A DNA stretch of 15,963 nt, from contig RMBW01000278.1 of the NCBI GenBank assembly GCA_004009845.1, positions 1-15,963 of the forward strand, given 5' to 3'. Both the position numbers and the translations under genes were made by a program. Under the pieces are notes generated by a model. The model did no database searches, had not been told where the DNA came from, and was given only the letters and a program-made list of their open reading frames with translations. Origin of the DNA: Davidsoniella eucalypti. Taxonomy: Eukaryota; Ascomycota; Sordariomycetes; Microascales; Ceratocystidaceae. Within the stretch, counting starts at the first letter, position 1, and the number at the start of each line of letters is the position of its first letter. Of the stretch, positions 1-8,757 are shown piece after piece.

Positions 1-2238
1 CACCAAGTCTATCACGCCAGCGCAGCAGTCCGTCTTGGTCAACCTTACACTCGCTCATCTGCCATTGCAGACCCCAGTCGGCGGGGAACGAGCGAGCTTC
101 ATCTCGTACGAATTTACGAGCCAGCCACCAGCGGTTATTATTGGCAAGGGCTTGGTTCCATAGGTCAGTCATCTCGGGGTCAGCGAAAGGGGATGGTACT
201 ACTTCTCTAGTTGCGTTATCGTCAGTTGGCGCATCCTTGTCTGGCTCCTGAGCCCAAACTGCGCCGATTACTACCAGGTCATTGCTCGACTCACTCTTCT
301 CGAGGAGTTGGTGCACACGACTAGCCAGCCTATCGTCCTTTTCGTCGGCTGGCATGTCCTGGTCCCTTCTTGAAAGGGCGTCTGGTACGATTTGCTCGGT
401 GCCTGGGCGGTGGCGCAGGCAGAAGCTAAAGTCGGAGAGCTCATATCCCCAGCGACGCTGTCTCTCGGCAAGCGTTCTCTTGGTGCGAAAGTACTCCAGG
501 TTGCGGTGGTCAGTCCACACCACAAATCGACCCCTAGGAGGAAATGGCGCCATTCTCGAATGGACCAGTAAATAGCCAACATCTCCTTGTCGTGAATCGG
601 GTAATTGGCTTCCGGGGGAGTAAGTTTGCGCGAGAGGAAGGCGATGGGGTGCATAAGGCCATCATCGCCTCGCTGGGATAATTCTGCTCCTAAGGCGTAA
701 CCAGACGAGTCGGCGGTCAGTACAGTTTCTTTCAGGGGGTCAAAAGGAGTCAGAACAGGGGGAGTAAGGAAGGCTTTCTTAACTTCGGCAAAAGAGTGAG
801 CGCAGGCATCAGACCATACGAAAGGGGTGTCCTTCTTGGTTAACCCTACCAGAGGCGCCATTAATTCTGACAGTCGAGGCACAAAATCTCTGTAGAAATT
901 CACGAAGCCAATAAACCCGCGTAAACCTTTCAATGTCGTAGGTGGTTTCCATTCACGAATCGCTAGGGTTTTCTCGGGGTCAGCCTTGATACCAATACCT
1001 GGGCCGACTATGAATCCGAGGAACTTAATCTCCTTAGCCAGAAAGTGACACTTGCGCAAGTCGAGTTGCAGGCCGGCGAGATCGAGTGCGTGGACAATTT
1101 CGAGCACTAACTTCCTGTGCTCTTCCTCAGTACCACTGGAGTAAATGTCCACATCGTCAATGTAAGCGCTGCAGCTGATTCCTAGCCATTTCCGAAGGAC
1201 CGAATTGATGTAACGCTGGAAAGCGGCAGGGGCATTAGTCAAACCGAAAGGGATCACGTTCCATTCGAAGGCCCCTAGGGGAGTCCGAAAAGCGGTTAAC
1301 TCCTCATAGCCAGGGGCTATACGAATACGGTGAAAGGCAGCAATGACATCTACCTTGGACACCCACTTGGCTTCCGAAATTTGCCGCAGGGTGTCATGGA
1401 TAAGGGGTAAGGGGTATGAGTCCTTTTTGGAAATAGCGTTGACTGCGCGGTAGTCTACGCAGAAACGAATTCCACCTCCAGGTTTCTTTACAAATAGCAC
1501 TGGAGAGCCCACTTCAGACTTTGTGTCCTTTATCCATTTAGTAGCCAGTAGTTCCGTCAGCGTCTTCTGCATCACCAACAACTCTGCGCGAGACAACGGG
1601 TACAGCGATTGTATAGGTAACGTCTTTCCCTCTAGCAGCTCGATCTTCAAGTCCACTCCAGGCCGGTGCGGCGGGAGGTCCTTGGACGCTTTTGCCTCGA
1701 AGGCAGAGGCTACGGGTCTTAACCATTCAGGCAGTGGAGGTCTCTCCTGTTCCTTTTGCGCTAATGCTCTGTTGACGTCCTCTAGTGTAATCCGGTAGAT
1801 GGCGAGGTCGTCGTCGTTGTCGCAGAGCTTGTGGAATTCGTCAGGTGTCAGTTCTTCGGCCGTAGGGACTTCAATTTGTCCGGAACGAGGGTGCAAGTGC
1901 ACGTCGTGGTTGATGAGCCAGCGTTGACCGAGTATCAGGTCTTCGGTCTGGCCGGGGACGACGTAGGCCCATATGTCCTCGTGGTGGTCGGGCAAGTGTA
2001 GTGTGAACTGGGCGATTTGGGTGATGACGGGAGGACTGGTTTGCGATGCAGCGAGGGATACCTTACGAGGTTCGATGGGTAAAGTCTTCGTGGCGTAGGT
2101 GAGTAGGCGCGGGGGAACGACGGCGAGGCAGAGACAGCCACTGTCGACGAGAGCCTTCGTAGAAAAAGTATTCATAGATAAATCTAGATACGTTCCCTTA
2201 GCTCCCATCTCTAATCTAACTATCTGTTCGCCTTCCAT
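1..2238 (-). pseudogene. pol: gypsy pol (protease, RT, RNase H), frameshifted, left copy
   Basis: This polyprotein would process Gag-Pol and copy the RNA genome. The first 570 residues are open. They carry an aspartic protease with DSG in place of the more common DTG (residues 32-34) and an ILG flap-side motif near 102-104. The RT follows, with D297 in motif A and YIDD at 359-362, then the RNase H start with D510 and E552. At 524-526 a T-run of three (four in the right copy) shifts the frame inside RNase H, just before the TDH motif. The original frame then runs into unrelated residues and stops at 271. Positions 1-523 match the right copy in the proper frame and are cut by the window edge before integrase. 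The start at 2238 follows the gag stop by 38 nt. The lesion is a homopolymer indel, so a sequencing error is possible. Confidence 0.9.
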
Positions 2239-2250
2239 CGTATCCTCCTT

Positions 2251-2283
2251 ACCAGGGCGCGACTTGTCCTGGTCACCTAAAAA
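2251..2283 (-). promoter_or_regulatory. Putative -1 ribosomal frameshift signal at gag/pol junction (left copy)
   Basis: In element sense, gag ends GAU-UUU-UAG inside a run of five U. The pol frame is -1 relative to gag and is open across this point up to and beyond the pol ATG. A 6-bp inverted repeat (ACCAGG / CCTGGT, 11-nt loop) begins 3 nt after the stop codon. The layout is the same as in the right copy. Confidence 0.55.
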
Positions 2284-4184
2284 TCCATCAGATCATCCTC
2301 ATCAGTGGCCGGGCGGTGCGTGTTGGTAGAGGCCACCACGGCGGTGCTTTCGGACGAGGGCAGCAGGCGATCCATCATCAGGTGGTCCGTTTTCGCAAGT
2401 TCTTCACGTACCGCGGGGCGGACTTCATCGCGTATGGCCGTTTTCACAGCGCTGTTGATTGCGTTGACCAGCACCTTGTTGGTCTTAGGTCCTTGTAGAG
2501 TTCGACGCGAGGGACATTGATTGGCGATATGTCCGGGCTGCGAGCAGATGAAACAAATTCCTTCTCGTAGCATGCGACTGCGTTCAGTAGGGTTGAGGCG
2601 TGGCTTGTCATTACGGGGTTGCTGCGTTTGACGAGGAGCATTGCTCCGTGAGGGGGGCTCGGCACGCGCTCTCCAGTTGTCGCTGTCTCGGTATTGGGTA
2701 GGACGCGAGGTCTTCTTCGTGTAAGGACCGTAGTAATCATGGTGGCGGCTGAAATGGTCGAGCAGGCTCTCAGTGACTTCCCTGTAAGTAGGCAGGCTCC
2801 AGAGGATGGTGGTTTTGACCACTAGCTCTTCTCGTGTGGCGCGACGTAGAAGGTCGATGAGCATGTCGTCGTCTTGCATACCTGCGGCCAGAGCTAACCC
2901 TTCGAAACGGTTGAAGAAGTCGAGGAATGATTCGTGGGACTCCTGGCGAGCACCAAAGAAAGCAGTGCGGGCTTGCGACTTACGGGCACGGCTGCGGAAC
3001 ATGAGGTCGAGTTTGTCTAGCAGCTTGTCGTATGAGCCTGGCTGGTCGCTAATGGAGACAAAGAATTCGTTGAGTTTGGCACGCGTGTCGGAGCCTAGTC
3101 GGCTAAACAGGTAGGCAGTGCGTGCTAGCTCGTCGCCTATAGCTCGGCCATCGATTCGCATCTTGAAGATTGCTAGGGTTCGCCAGTTTTCATACTCTGC
3201 GTGAGTGCCTCCAAATTCGATAAGGTGAGGCTGAGATGGGCGGACGCGGCTACGGGATCTCGAACGTCTTCGGGTAGTGACGGCAGTGGTTGGGACAGGA
3301 GGCATGGCGGGAGCAGTGGGTACAGTATGGTTGCCTATGACCAATTGGGACAGTAGCGAGACAGTGTCCTTCAATTCCCTAAGTTCATTGAGCAGTGCAT
3401 TGTCGGCAGGCTGAGGAGCGCGTGAATGGGCAGGGCCAGGAGAACGCGTCGGCTGACGGCCACGGGATGGGGGACGCGACGCGTGGCGGACAGACATTCC
3501 CATGCTTTCGGCCAGACGGGCCAAGTCAGAGTCGGGGGAAGGGTGTTGGCTGACGGAGGGGCGACGACGAGAATGGGTATCTACACCAGGGGCAAAGTGG
3601 GATAGGCTTCGAACAGAGGCAGCACGACTGATGGCACGGGTGTGAGTGGTCTCGTATGAGATTAGTTCCTCAGCTTCATATGCAGCAGCTCTTGGAGCGA
3701 CTAGAGGAGCGCGGGAAGAGTGCACGGGGTTACCATCCTTATCACGCGGGGGAGAGCGTGGGATGCCGATGAAACAGGAGGAGAGGAGACGTGAGGATAC
3801 GTGAGCACGAGCACGCGCTTCGCGGATTACGCGGTTTCCACAGGCGACGTGGCCAACAAAGTCACCGGTGAAGGAGAGGTGGCCCAAGTTATCGTGAAAG
3901 TGTTCCTTATGGGCGAGGACGTCGCGTGTGGAAGGGCAAAAGCCAAGGAGGGAAGCCAGACGGGCGCGCTCCTTGCGCTTGAATAGTGCGAGGTAACACC
4001 AGCCGGGTTCGCGCCAGGCGCGCTTCGTAGGTAGGTCAAGGGCGGACAAGATGTAGCCCTCAGCCGATTCCTGGTTGGGGTTCAGGGTGGAAACACGCGC
4101 TAGGGCAAGGTTATGCCAGGTGTGGTAGACGCAGCGGGTTAGGGTAGCAAGGAGGCCCCAGAACAGAAATAGCAAGCCAGACAT
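2277..4184 (-). CDS. gag: gypsy Gag protein with CCHC zinc knuckle, intact (left copy)
   Basis: This is the structural Gag of the retrotransposon, about 635 residues from the ATG at 4182-4184. I chose that ATG because its context (gtcaccATG) is good and the upstream in-frame extension only translates the leader repeats; a start at 4295 adds 37 residues. Residues 2-15 are strongly hydrophobic (SGLLFLFWGLLATL), which is unusual for a cytosolic Gag. About 330 residues then precede the recognisable retrotransposon Gag core, including a serine/arginine-rich stretch (RRRSRSRSR) just before it. The core covers about 331-486 (from YENW to HHDYYG). A CX2CX4HX4C nucleic-acid-binding knuckle (CFICSQPGHIANQC) lies near 544-557. 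The acidic tail ends DEDDLMDF at the stop codon, which lies in the proposed frameshift site. The right copy of this gene is broken by a 1-nt loss. Confidence 0.9.
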   Translation of the reverse strand: MSGLLFLFWGLLATLTRCVYHTWHNLALARVSTLNPNQESAEGYILSALDLPTKRAWREPGWCYLALFKRKERARLASLLGFCPSTRDVLAHKEHFHDNLGHLSFTGDFVGHVACGNRVIREARARAHVSSRLLSSCFIGIPRSPPRDKDGNPVHSSRAPLVAPRAAAYEAEELISYETTHTRAISRAASVRSLSHFAPGVDTHSRRRPSVSQHPSPDSDLARLAESMGMSVRHASRPPSRGRQPTRSPGPAHSRAPQPADNALLNELRELKDTVSLLSQLVIGNHTVPTAPAMPPVPTTAVTTRRRSRSRSRVRPSQPHLIEFGGTHAEYENWRTLAIFKMRIDGRAIGDELARTAYLFSRLGSDTRAKLNEFFVSISDQPGSYDKLLDKLDLMFRSRARKSQARTAFFGARQESHESFLDFFNRFEGLALAAGMQDDDMLIDLLRRATREELVVKTTILWSLPTYREVTESLLDHFSRHHDYYGPYTKKTSRPTQYRDSDNWRARAEPPSRSNAPRQTQQPRNDKPRLNPTERSRMLREGICFICSQPGHIANQCPSRRTLQGPKTNKVLVNAINSAVKTAIRDEVRPAVREELAKTDHLMMDRLLPSSESTAVVASTNTHRPATDEDDLMDF

Positions 4185-4240
4185 GGTGACTTGGACGTGT
4201 GCGAGAAGCGGGCGAGCGGACGGATAAGGCAGGTGCAATA

Positions 4241-4466
4241 GGGCAAGCAAACGGCTTGGACAGGATGAATAAAGGCAAGCAAACGGCTTGGACAAAGGGA
4301 GAAATCAAGCGGTCAGCTTGTACAGGAAAAGGGGCAAGCGGACGGCTTGGACAGGAAGAGAGGCAAGCGGACGGCTTGGACAACAGAGAGGGCAAGCGGA
4401 CGGCTTGGACGGAAGAGAGGGCAAACGGCTTGGACAGAAAAGAGGGCAAGCAGACGGCTTGGACAA
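4241..4466 (-). repeat. Leader minisatellite of hairpin-forming units, 8 copies (left copy)
   Basis: About eight degenerate units of 26-32 bp lie between the proposed primer site and the gag ATG. In element sense each unit contains CAAGC-N5-GCTTG, a small self-complementary hairpin. The middle five bases vary between units (CGTCC, CGTCT, CGTTT, CTGAC-like in a diverged unit) while the arms are mostly kept. One unit (near 4423-4437) has lost four bases and with them the hairpin. The right copy has about ten units. The apparent ORFs through this array on both strands are translations of the repeat, not genes. Confidence 0.9.
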
Positions 4467-4482
4467 CAAAAACTTAAGAGTA

Positions 4483-4493
4483 ATCGGTCTCAA
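4483..4493 (-). promoter_or_regulatory. Candidate self-priming primer-binding site (left copy)
   Basis: In element sense this 11-mer reads TTGAGACCGAT. It starts 2 nt inside the proposed LTR end and is perfectly complementary to ATCGGTCTCAA at 4549-4559 within the LTR. Tf1-type elements prime minus-strand synthesis from an 11-nt piece of their own mRNA 5' end. The role here is inferred from that layout. Confidence 0.45.
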
Positions 4494-4495
4494 AA

Positions 4496-4674
4496 TGAGA
4501 CGATATACGAGGATTTGCGAGGAAAAATGGTCGTAAAGATGAATTGAATTGAGACCGATGAGGGAGAAAGAGAAACTAAGACTAAACTACGAGGGAATCG
4601 GTCCCTATTTATGTCAAAGTCGAGTAGGGCCAAGGCATGACTTGGCCAATACTGATGGGCCTTAGACCCTTACA
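4496..4674 (-). repeat. Proposed 5' LTR, 179 bp (left copy)
   Basis: The outer edge is supported by loss of match between the two gypsy copies at 4674/4675 and by the TG start in element sense. The inner edge is inferred: it ends CA (TG at 4496-4497 on the plus strand) directly before the candidate primer site. A TATA-like ATAAATA (minus strand, 4606-4612) lies inside. The LTR differs from the right copy at one base (near 4621). No 3' LTR is in the window to confirm the length. Confidence 0.65.
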
Positions 4675-5015
4675 TCCAGTATTGTTCGTTCGTAAACCAG
4701 GCGGCGGTATCAGGTTCTGTGTCGATTATAGGGCCATCAACGCTATCTCCAAGAAGGATGCATACCCTCTCCCGCGTATCCAAGATACCTTACGCCGGAT
4801 TTCCGAAAGTAAATGGGTTACCAAACTGGATGTTATAGCCGCCTTTCACCGTATCAGAATCGCCCCTGGCTCCGAAGAACTCACAGCATTTCGTACGCCG
4901 CTGGGTGCCTTTGAATGGACCGTAGTTCCTTTTGGCCTTTCCAATGCACCTGCCGCTTTCCAGCGTTACATCAACAGCGTGCTACGAAAATGGCTGGGTA
5001 TAAACTGTGATGCCT
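4675..5015 (+). pseudogene. Fragment of a third, diverged gypsy reverse transcriptase
   Basis: About 113 codons encode the RT palm and fingers from PVLFVRKPGGG through motif A (LDVIAAFHRIRI) and motif B (FGLSNAPAAFQR) to INCDA, where the catalytic YIDD should follow. By hand count it is about 88% identical in protein to the RT of the two flanking gypsy copies, with many silent differences, so it comes from a related but distinct subfamily that was under purifying selection when active. The left side is cut by insertion of the left gypsy copy and the right side by LINE-A. It contributes no complete function. It is probably the oldest layer visible here, because two other elements sit in it. 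The rest should lie outside the window, past the far ends of those insertions. Confidence 0.92.
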
Positions 5016-5101
5016 CAACCTCCTACATACTTTTCCACAAGTGGTACCTTTCAACCATCAACTCCTACACACTTTTCGACGAAGTGGCACCTTTCAACCA
5101 T
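5015..5101 (+). repeat. LINE-A 5' UTR tandem monomers
   Basis: Two copies of a unit of about 36 bp lie at 5016-5051 and 5059-5094, separated and followed by CAACCA(T), which gives a 43-bp period. The first copy includes CCACAAGTGG, a small palindrome; the second copy has lost it. Positions 5015-5058 are identical to 8758-8801 at the start of LINE-B. By analogy with other LINEs such monomers could hold promoter activity, but nothing here proves it. Confidence 0.8.
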
Positions 5102-5866
5102 TTTCGCTCGAATTCATCTCAAAACACTTTTAAAATACTCACCTCATCTCGACGAATCCATCAATACCATTTGCATGATGGCGCAAGCCATGCGCGATGC
5201 GTTAAGGGCGATTGAAGCATCGCAAGACTGCGATAGCCCCCCTGTCACCCCCAACTTCTCAACTGACTCGATCAGCCTCGTGCCAACACACATGTACGAT
5301 AGCGAAATGACCGACGAAAACAACAACACCATCACCAAAAACAATAAAAACAAGCGCCGCATCGAGGAGATCGAGCTCCCAAGCTCTCCTCCGGTTGCTG
5401 CGAAAAAGCTGCACGAGGCGAAAGGCCTCGAACTGTCGCGTTGGGTCGGCCCTGATCCAAAACAATCCAAGATCGCTGCAAGTATCGCGATCGTCAAGCG
5501 TGAGATGGCATCATTAGTAACGCAAGACAGGATGTTTGAGTCGCTGCAGATTCTGATTGCAGAAGGTTTTGGGGAACTTGACTTACCAGACACTCCATCA
5601 CCACCTCCAAAAGTCATCATCGCAGATGCATCAAAGGCCACGGTGGCCTCAGCAAAGGCATTGTACTCTGCCATAACGAAAACGCCAGTCACACCGCCAC
5701 TCCAACCAGCGGTGCCAAAGAAATGTGACATTATTAACAACAACAACAAGAAGAAGAAGGCGGCGAAGAAGGCTACTTTATCTGCGCCTTCCAAGACGGC
5801 TTCAACACCGATCACCAACACCACTGACGCGCCTCGCGACGCGTCACTCGACAAAACAACACCAAC

Positions 5867-5911
5867 AAACAAAGACGCGACAAACAAAGACGCGACAAAC
5901 AAAGACGCGAC
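5867..5911 (+). repeat. Triplicated 15-bp unit inside LINE-A ORF1
   Basis: Three perfect in-frame copies of a 15-bp unit containing AAAGACGCGA (starting at 5871, 5886 and 5901) encode NKDAT repeated three times in the ORF1 linker. The array looks like recent replication slippage, since the copies are identical. Confidence 0.9.
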
Positions 5912-6119
5912 AAAATCAAATCAGCCATCCACGCCTGGCGAACATAAAAACACGACCAATGCCCCAACCTCAGTCGACTCTGATAAAGGTTGGCAACAAG
6001 TTAAACCGCGCAAACCAGCCCGCCCCTCTGTTCAGTCTACACAGAGCACCAACAAGCTTTTGCTTATCGGTGGTGGCAAGATTCCCTCTCCCAAGCACAT
6101 CCGTGACTTGGTTAACTGT

Positions 6120-6182
6120 TTTTTTTTTTTTTTTTTTTTTTTAATTCATTAATCTTATGGAGCTAAAGAGCTATGAAGATGT
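6120..6182 (-). mobile_element. Micro-retroinsertion 1 (40-bp body plus poly(A)), minus orientation
   Basis: A run of 23 T (6120-6142) followed by 40 bp (6143-6182) sits between two perfect 13-bp copies of CTTGGTTAACTGT (6107-6119 and 6183-6195). Read on the minus strand this is a short body ending CCATAAGATTAATGAATT followed by poly(A). That is the signature of target-primed reverse transcription with extreme 5' truncation. It disrupts LINE-A ORF1. The same 3' end is found in insertion 2. The source element is not in the window; it could be a LINE or a SINE 3' end. Confidence 0.93.
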
Positions 6183-6595
6183 CTTGGTTAACTGTGATGG
6201 AGCGATGAAGGCCATTGAGGTGAGGTTGACCTCGAAAAATAACATTAGCATCACATGCAGCAGCGCCTCCGCGAAGGCCAGCCTTCTCAAGACGAAGGAC
6301 AGCTGGCTGGCACGCCTCCGGCCTTTGGGCTGGAAGGACTGCATCGAGCCTGAGAACTGGCAACGTCTCGTGATGCACGGTATGCGTCTTGACGAGATCG
6401 ACAACTTTGCTGAAGAGTTTTACGACAGCAATGGCATTGAGGCCCTCCCGAGAGTGCGCCTCCTACGCAAGCCTCGCCCAGGACAGACGGTAGGATCCGT
6501 CGTGTTTACTGTCCTAAACCAGGCAAGTGCGTCTGTTTGTCTCAACAAGCAGATGTTCTTTGCCGCGCAAAAAGTCAAGATTGTTAAGTATTTTT

Positions 6596-6871
6596 ATGAT
6601 TAGAAAACTCACGATCTTTCAGCATAACCAGGGAAAGCGTAAAGGCATTTTGGACCATCTCTTTGAATTAGCGATAAGGCAGAGAGTTGAGATATTGTGC
6701 ATTCAGGAACCCTGGGTATGGCAAAAAGAAGGCAAATGGATTTTCCAGGACCACCAAAACTTTCACACCGTCAAACCATCGTTATCTTTGCTAACAAGAC
6801 CAAGAGTCGTGACCTATATCCAAAAGGACATTGACTTCACAATAGAAAAGCCTCTCTCCATAAGATTAATG

Positions 6872-6915
<44 letters not shown>

Positions 6916-8757
6916 AAAGCCTCTCGACATCGCAAGCAGCGACTTTCAATGCATAAGACTTCATATCGACGCGCAACCATTATTGGTCAACCTCTACAAC
7001 CATCCGACCCAGCCCCTTTTACCGCACCCGCTTGTCCAGCAATGGCAGGTTGGGAATGGCATCATCGTCGGGGACTTCAACACCCATCATCCATGGTGGT
7101 CTGTGAACTGTGAGCAATCACAGCATGCAGATGAAGTCGTTGGTTGGTTGCAGAGGAACAATGCTGACTTGGTAGTGGATCCCGAGAATGCTCTGGTCAA
7201 CAGAGGCACTTTCTTCACCACCAGGTCGCAGAAAACATCAATCATCGATCTCGCCTTCCTCACTGGGCAGATGAAGCAAACGAAAACTAGTTGGACGTGT
7301 GAAGGTCTCCATGGTTCGGATCACCAGTGCATTAAGTTGCAGTTCCACGACGCCCGAAATAACAAAAAAGAGGAGGAAAAGGTGGTATACAATTTGAAGA
7401 AAACTGACTGGCAACAGTTCAGAGACAGCCTCAAAAAAAAAGAGGCACTAGTGTTAGAAAATCTCAAAAAAAGAGATACTCGACCGGATTTGGCGGCCAT
7501 TTTGACCGCCGCCATCCAGGATACCTGCGCAGAGGTGATGCCGAAGGCTCGCATCTGCCCCCGAAGTAAGCCTTGGTGGAACGACGAACTCAAGCTATTG
7601 AGGAAGTCGTTTCTCAGAGCCGAACGACAATGGAAGAAGGATAAGATCTGTCTGACGGAGTACAAAGAAAAACGAAACAGGTATTTCCATGCCATTATCA
7701 AAACCAAAGCTAACTATTTCAATTCTTTCTTAGAACAAGCAACCGGCGACGAAGTCTTCACTGCTATGAGATACACGAAACCCATAACCGACTCGTATAT
7801 ACAACCACTCGAGGAAAATGGTGTCAAGGCGGAGTCTTTCGACGACAAAGCTAAGATGCTACTGAATCTTGTGGGCGGCGAAAAAGGTGAGTCCCTTGAG
7901 GACGAAGACACTCTACCCATCCCACATCACGAGAACTCGAAATGGCCTTGGCCTAACATCTCTACCATTGAGATTGAAAGAGCTATCATGACCTCAAACC
8001 CTAAGAAGTCTGCTGGACCAGATGGGATTAATTTCCAAATGATCCAAAATGCTTATAGGGCTATCCCCGAGGTCTTCCACTATGTCTACACGGAGCTATT
8101 CACTAAAGGACAGTGTCCTACAGTGTGGCGCCAGGGCATTGGAGTGATATTGAAAAAACCCAACAAGCCGGACTATTCCCGTATCAAGGCATATCGGATT
8201 ATCACGCTGCTGAACTGCTTAGGTAAAGTATTGGAACGAATTTTTGCACAGAGACTTGGTTTCTTGGCTGCAACAAAGGACGACCTGCTTCACCCAACGC
8301 AGTTTGGCGGACGGAAACAACGATCGACGATCGATGCAGCAATGGTTCTCATGGACCAAGTCAAGTCATGGAAAGAACAGGGCCTGAAATCGAGTATTGC
8401 ACTACTTGATATCAAAGGCGCGTTCGACCATGTTAATAGGGATACCCTACTATGGCACTGCAGAGATCTAGGTCTTCCGAATAACTGCACCCAATGGATC
8501 GCAGCCTTCCTTCAAAAGAGGAAGGTCCAGATATGTTTTGATGGCAAACGAACAAACTTCTACACTATTGACCAAGGCATACCGCAAGGCAGCCCAATCT
8601 CCCCCATTCTGTTCTTGATTTACTCGAGACTTATACACATCAACATCCCCCAATCCATCCAAGTTCATGGCATTCAGCTCTCATACATTGATGATATTCT
8701 GATTACGGTAGCTTCCAAAAGCTTTGCAAGAAATTGCAGAGCTCTAGAGGCCATCGT
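6596..8757 (+). pseudogene. LINE-A ORF2: APE endonuclease and reverse transcriptase, interrupted and truncated
   Basis: This is the LINE replication enzyme: it nicks the target and copies the RNA there. The start at 6596 is the ATG of ATGATTAG, overlapping the ORF1 stop (6601-6603) by 8 nt, so coupled termination-reinitiation is likely. The endonuclease shows FQHN (N11), IQEPW (E38), GDFN (7070-7081), IDLAF and GSDH (His at 7322-7324), so its catalytic residues are present. The RT follows, with SAGPDGIN, motif A LLDIKGAFD, motif B GIPQGSPISP and motif C YIDD (8684-8695). A micro-retroinsertion at 6857-6913 interrupts the endonuclease after EKPLS; the frame beyond it is the proper one. LINE-B cuts the gene at 8757, so the thumb and anything C-terminal are missing. 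The fingers motif reads AYRIITLLN where YRPI is usual. Confidence 0.9.
6857..6913 (+). mobile_element. Micro-retroinsertion 2 (19-bp body plus poly(A)), plus orientation
   Basis: The body TCCATAAGATTAATGAATT (6857-6875) is followed by about 38 A (6876-6913). It is flanked by a direct repeat of at least 12 bp, GAAAAGCCTCTC (6845-6856 and 6914-6925), or 13 bp if the preceding A is counted. The 19-bp body is identical to the 3' end of micro-retroinsertion 1, so both derive from the same source. It disrupts the endonuclease domain of LINE-A ORF2. Confidence 0.93.

Larger units (their letters stand above)
1..4674 (-). mobile_element. Left Ty3/gypsy chromovirus-type copy (partial, 3' part outside window)
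   Basis: This is a Ty3/gypsy LTR retrotransposon read on the minus strand. In element order it has a proposed 5' LTR (4674 to 4496), a leader with a hairpin minisatellite, gag (4184 to 2277) and pol (2238 to 1). The window ends inside the region between RNase H and integrase. It matches the plus-strand copy at 9669-14400 nearly base for base, so the two form a head-to-head inverted repeat. The LTR outer edge is set by the point where the two copies stop matching (TACA at 4671-4674, TGTA in element sense). Beyond it the sequence is a different gypsy RT fragment, so this copy inserted into an older element. The flanking bases at 4675-4679 (tccag) are one half of the expected 4-5 bp target duplication; the other half is outside the window. 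Confidence 0.93.
5175..6603 (+). pseudogene. LINE-A ORF1 protein (RNA-binding Gag-like), interrupted
   Basis: ORF1 of fungal LINEs encodes a nucleic-acid-binding protein that coats the RNA. I chose the ATG at 5175 (followed by another at 5178) because it aligns with the LINE-B start at 8878 just after the 5' UTR. The N-terminal half is low complexity, with shared blocks ELPSSPPV, EAKGL, SRWVGPD and DTPSP. Next come an Asn/Lys-rich basic run, a threonine-rich linker with three copies of NKDAT, and a DKGWQQV motif. The C-terminal half resembles the RNA-binding part of Tad-type ORF1 proteins (for example DSWLARL and a VMHGMRLDEID block). A 63-bp retro-insertion at 6120-6182, plus its 13-bp duplication, breaks the frame after codon DLVNC; reading resumes in another frame from 6183 to the TAG at 6601-6603. 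No CCHC zinc knuckle is present, although most Tad-like ORF1 proteins end with one or more. Confidence 0.82.
5016..8757 (+). mobile_element. LINE-A: Tad-like non-LTR retrotransposon, 3' end displaced
   Basis: This is a two-ORF LINE in plus orientation. It has a 5' UTR with about two 43-bp monomers, ORF1 from 5175, and ORF2 (APE endonuclease plus RT) from 6596, overlapping the ORF1 stop. It inserted into the third gypsy RT fragment immediately before that fragment's YIDD codons. The boundary at 5015/5016 is uncertain by a few bases because of shared TCAA bases. LINE-B interrupts it at 8757/8758 within the RT, shortly after the YIDD motif. The rest of the RT, any RNase H, the 3' UTR and the tail are not visible and should lie beyond the right edge of the window. 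Two micro-retroinsertions (6120-6182 and 6857-6913) break its ORFs. Clade assignment to Tad-like elements rests on ORF layout and sequence style, not on a tree. Confidence 0.85.

Noticed and set aside
4199..4547. Several overlapping ORFs of 60-140 residues on both strands through the leader repeats, rich in repeated KRTAWT or KPSACP
   Set aside because: They are translations of the minisatellite in all frames, open only because the unit lacks stops. No start context, domain or conservation supports them. The same applies to 9796-10294.
4496..4674. The two facing LTRs as the 5' and 3' LTRs of one element with the LINEs inside
   Set aside because: They are in inverted orientation and each leads outward into its own gag and pol, so they are the 5' LTRs of two separate copies.
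5144..5902. Minus-strand ORF of 252 residues opposite LINE-A ORF1
   Set aside because: It mirrors a low-complexity coding region on the other strand (runs of L, F and S opposite K, N and T codons) and has no recognisable domain. The same holds for 9249-9566.
6120..6142. T-run as a transcription terminator
   Set aside because: It lies inside a coding frame between perfect 13-bp direct repeats and next to a body shared with a second insertion, so it is the reverse complement of a retro-inserted poly(A) tail.
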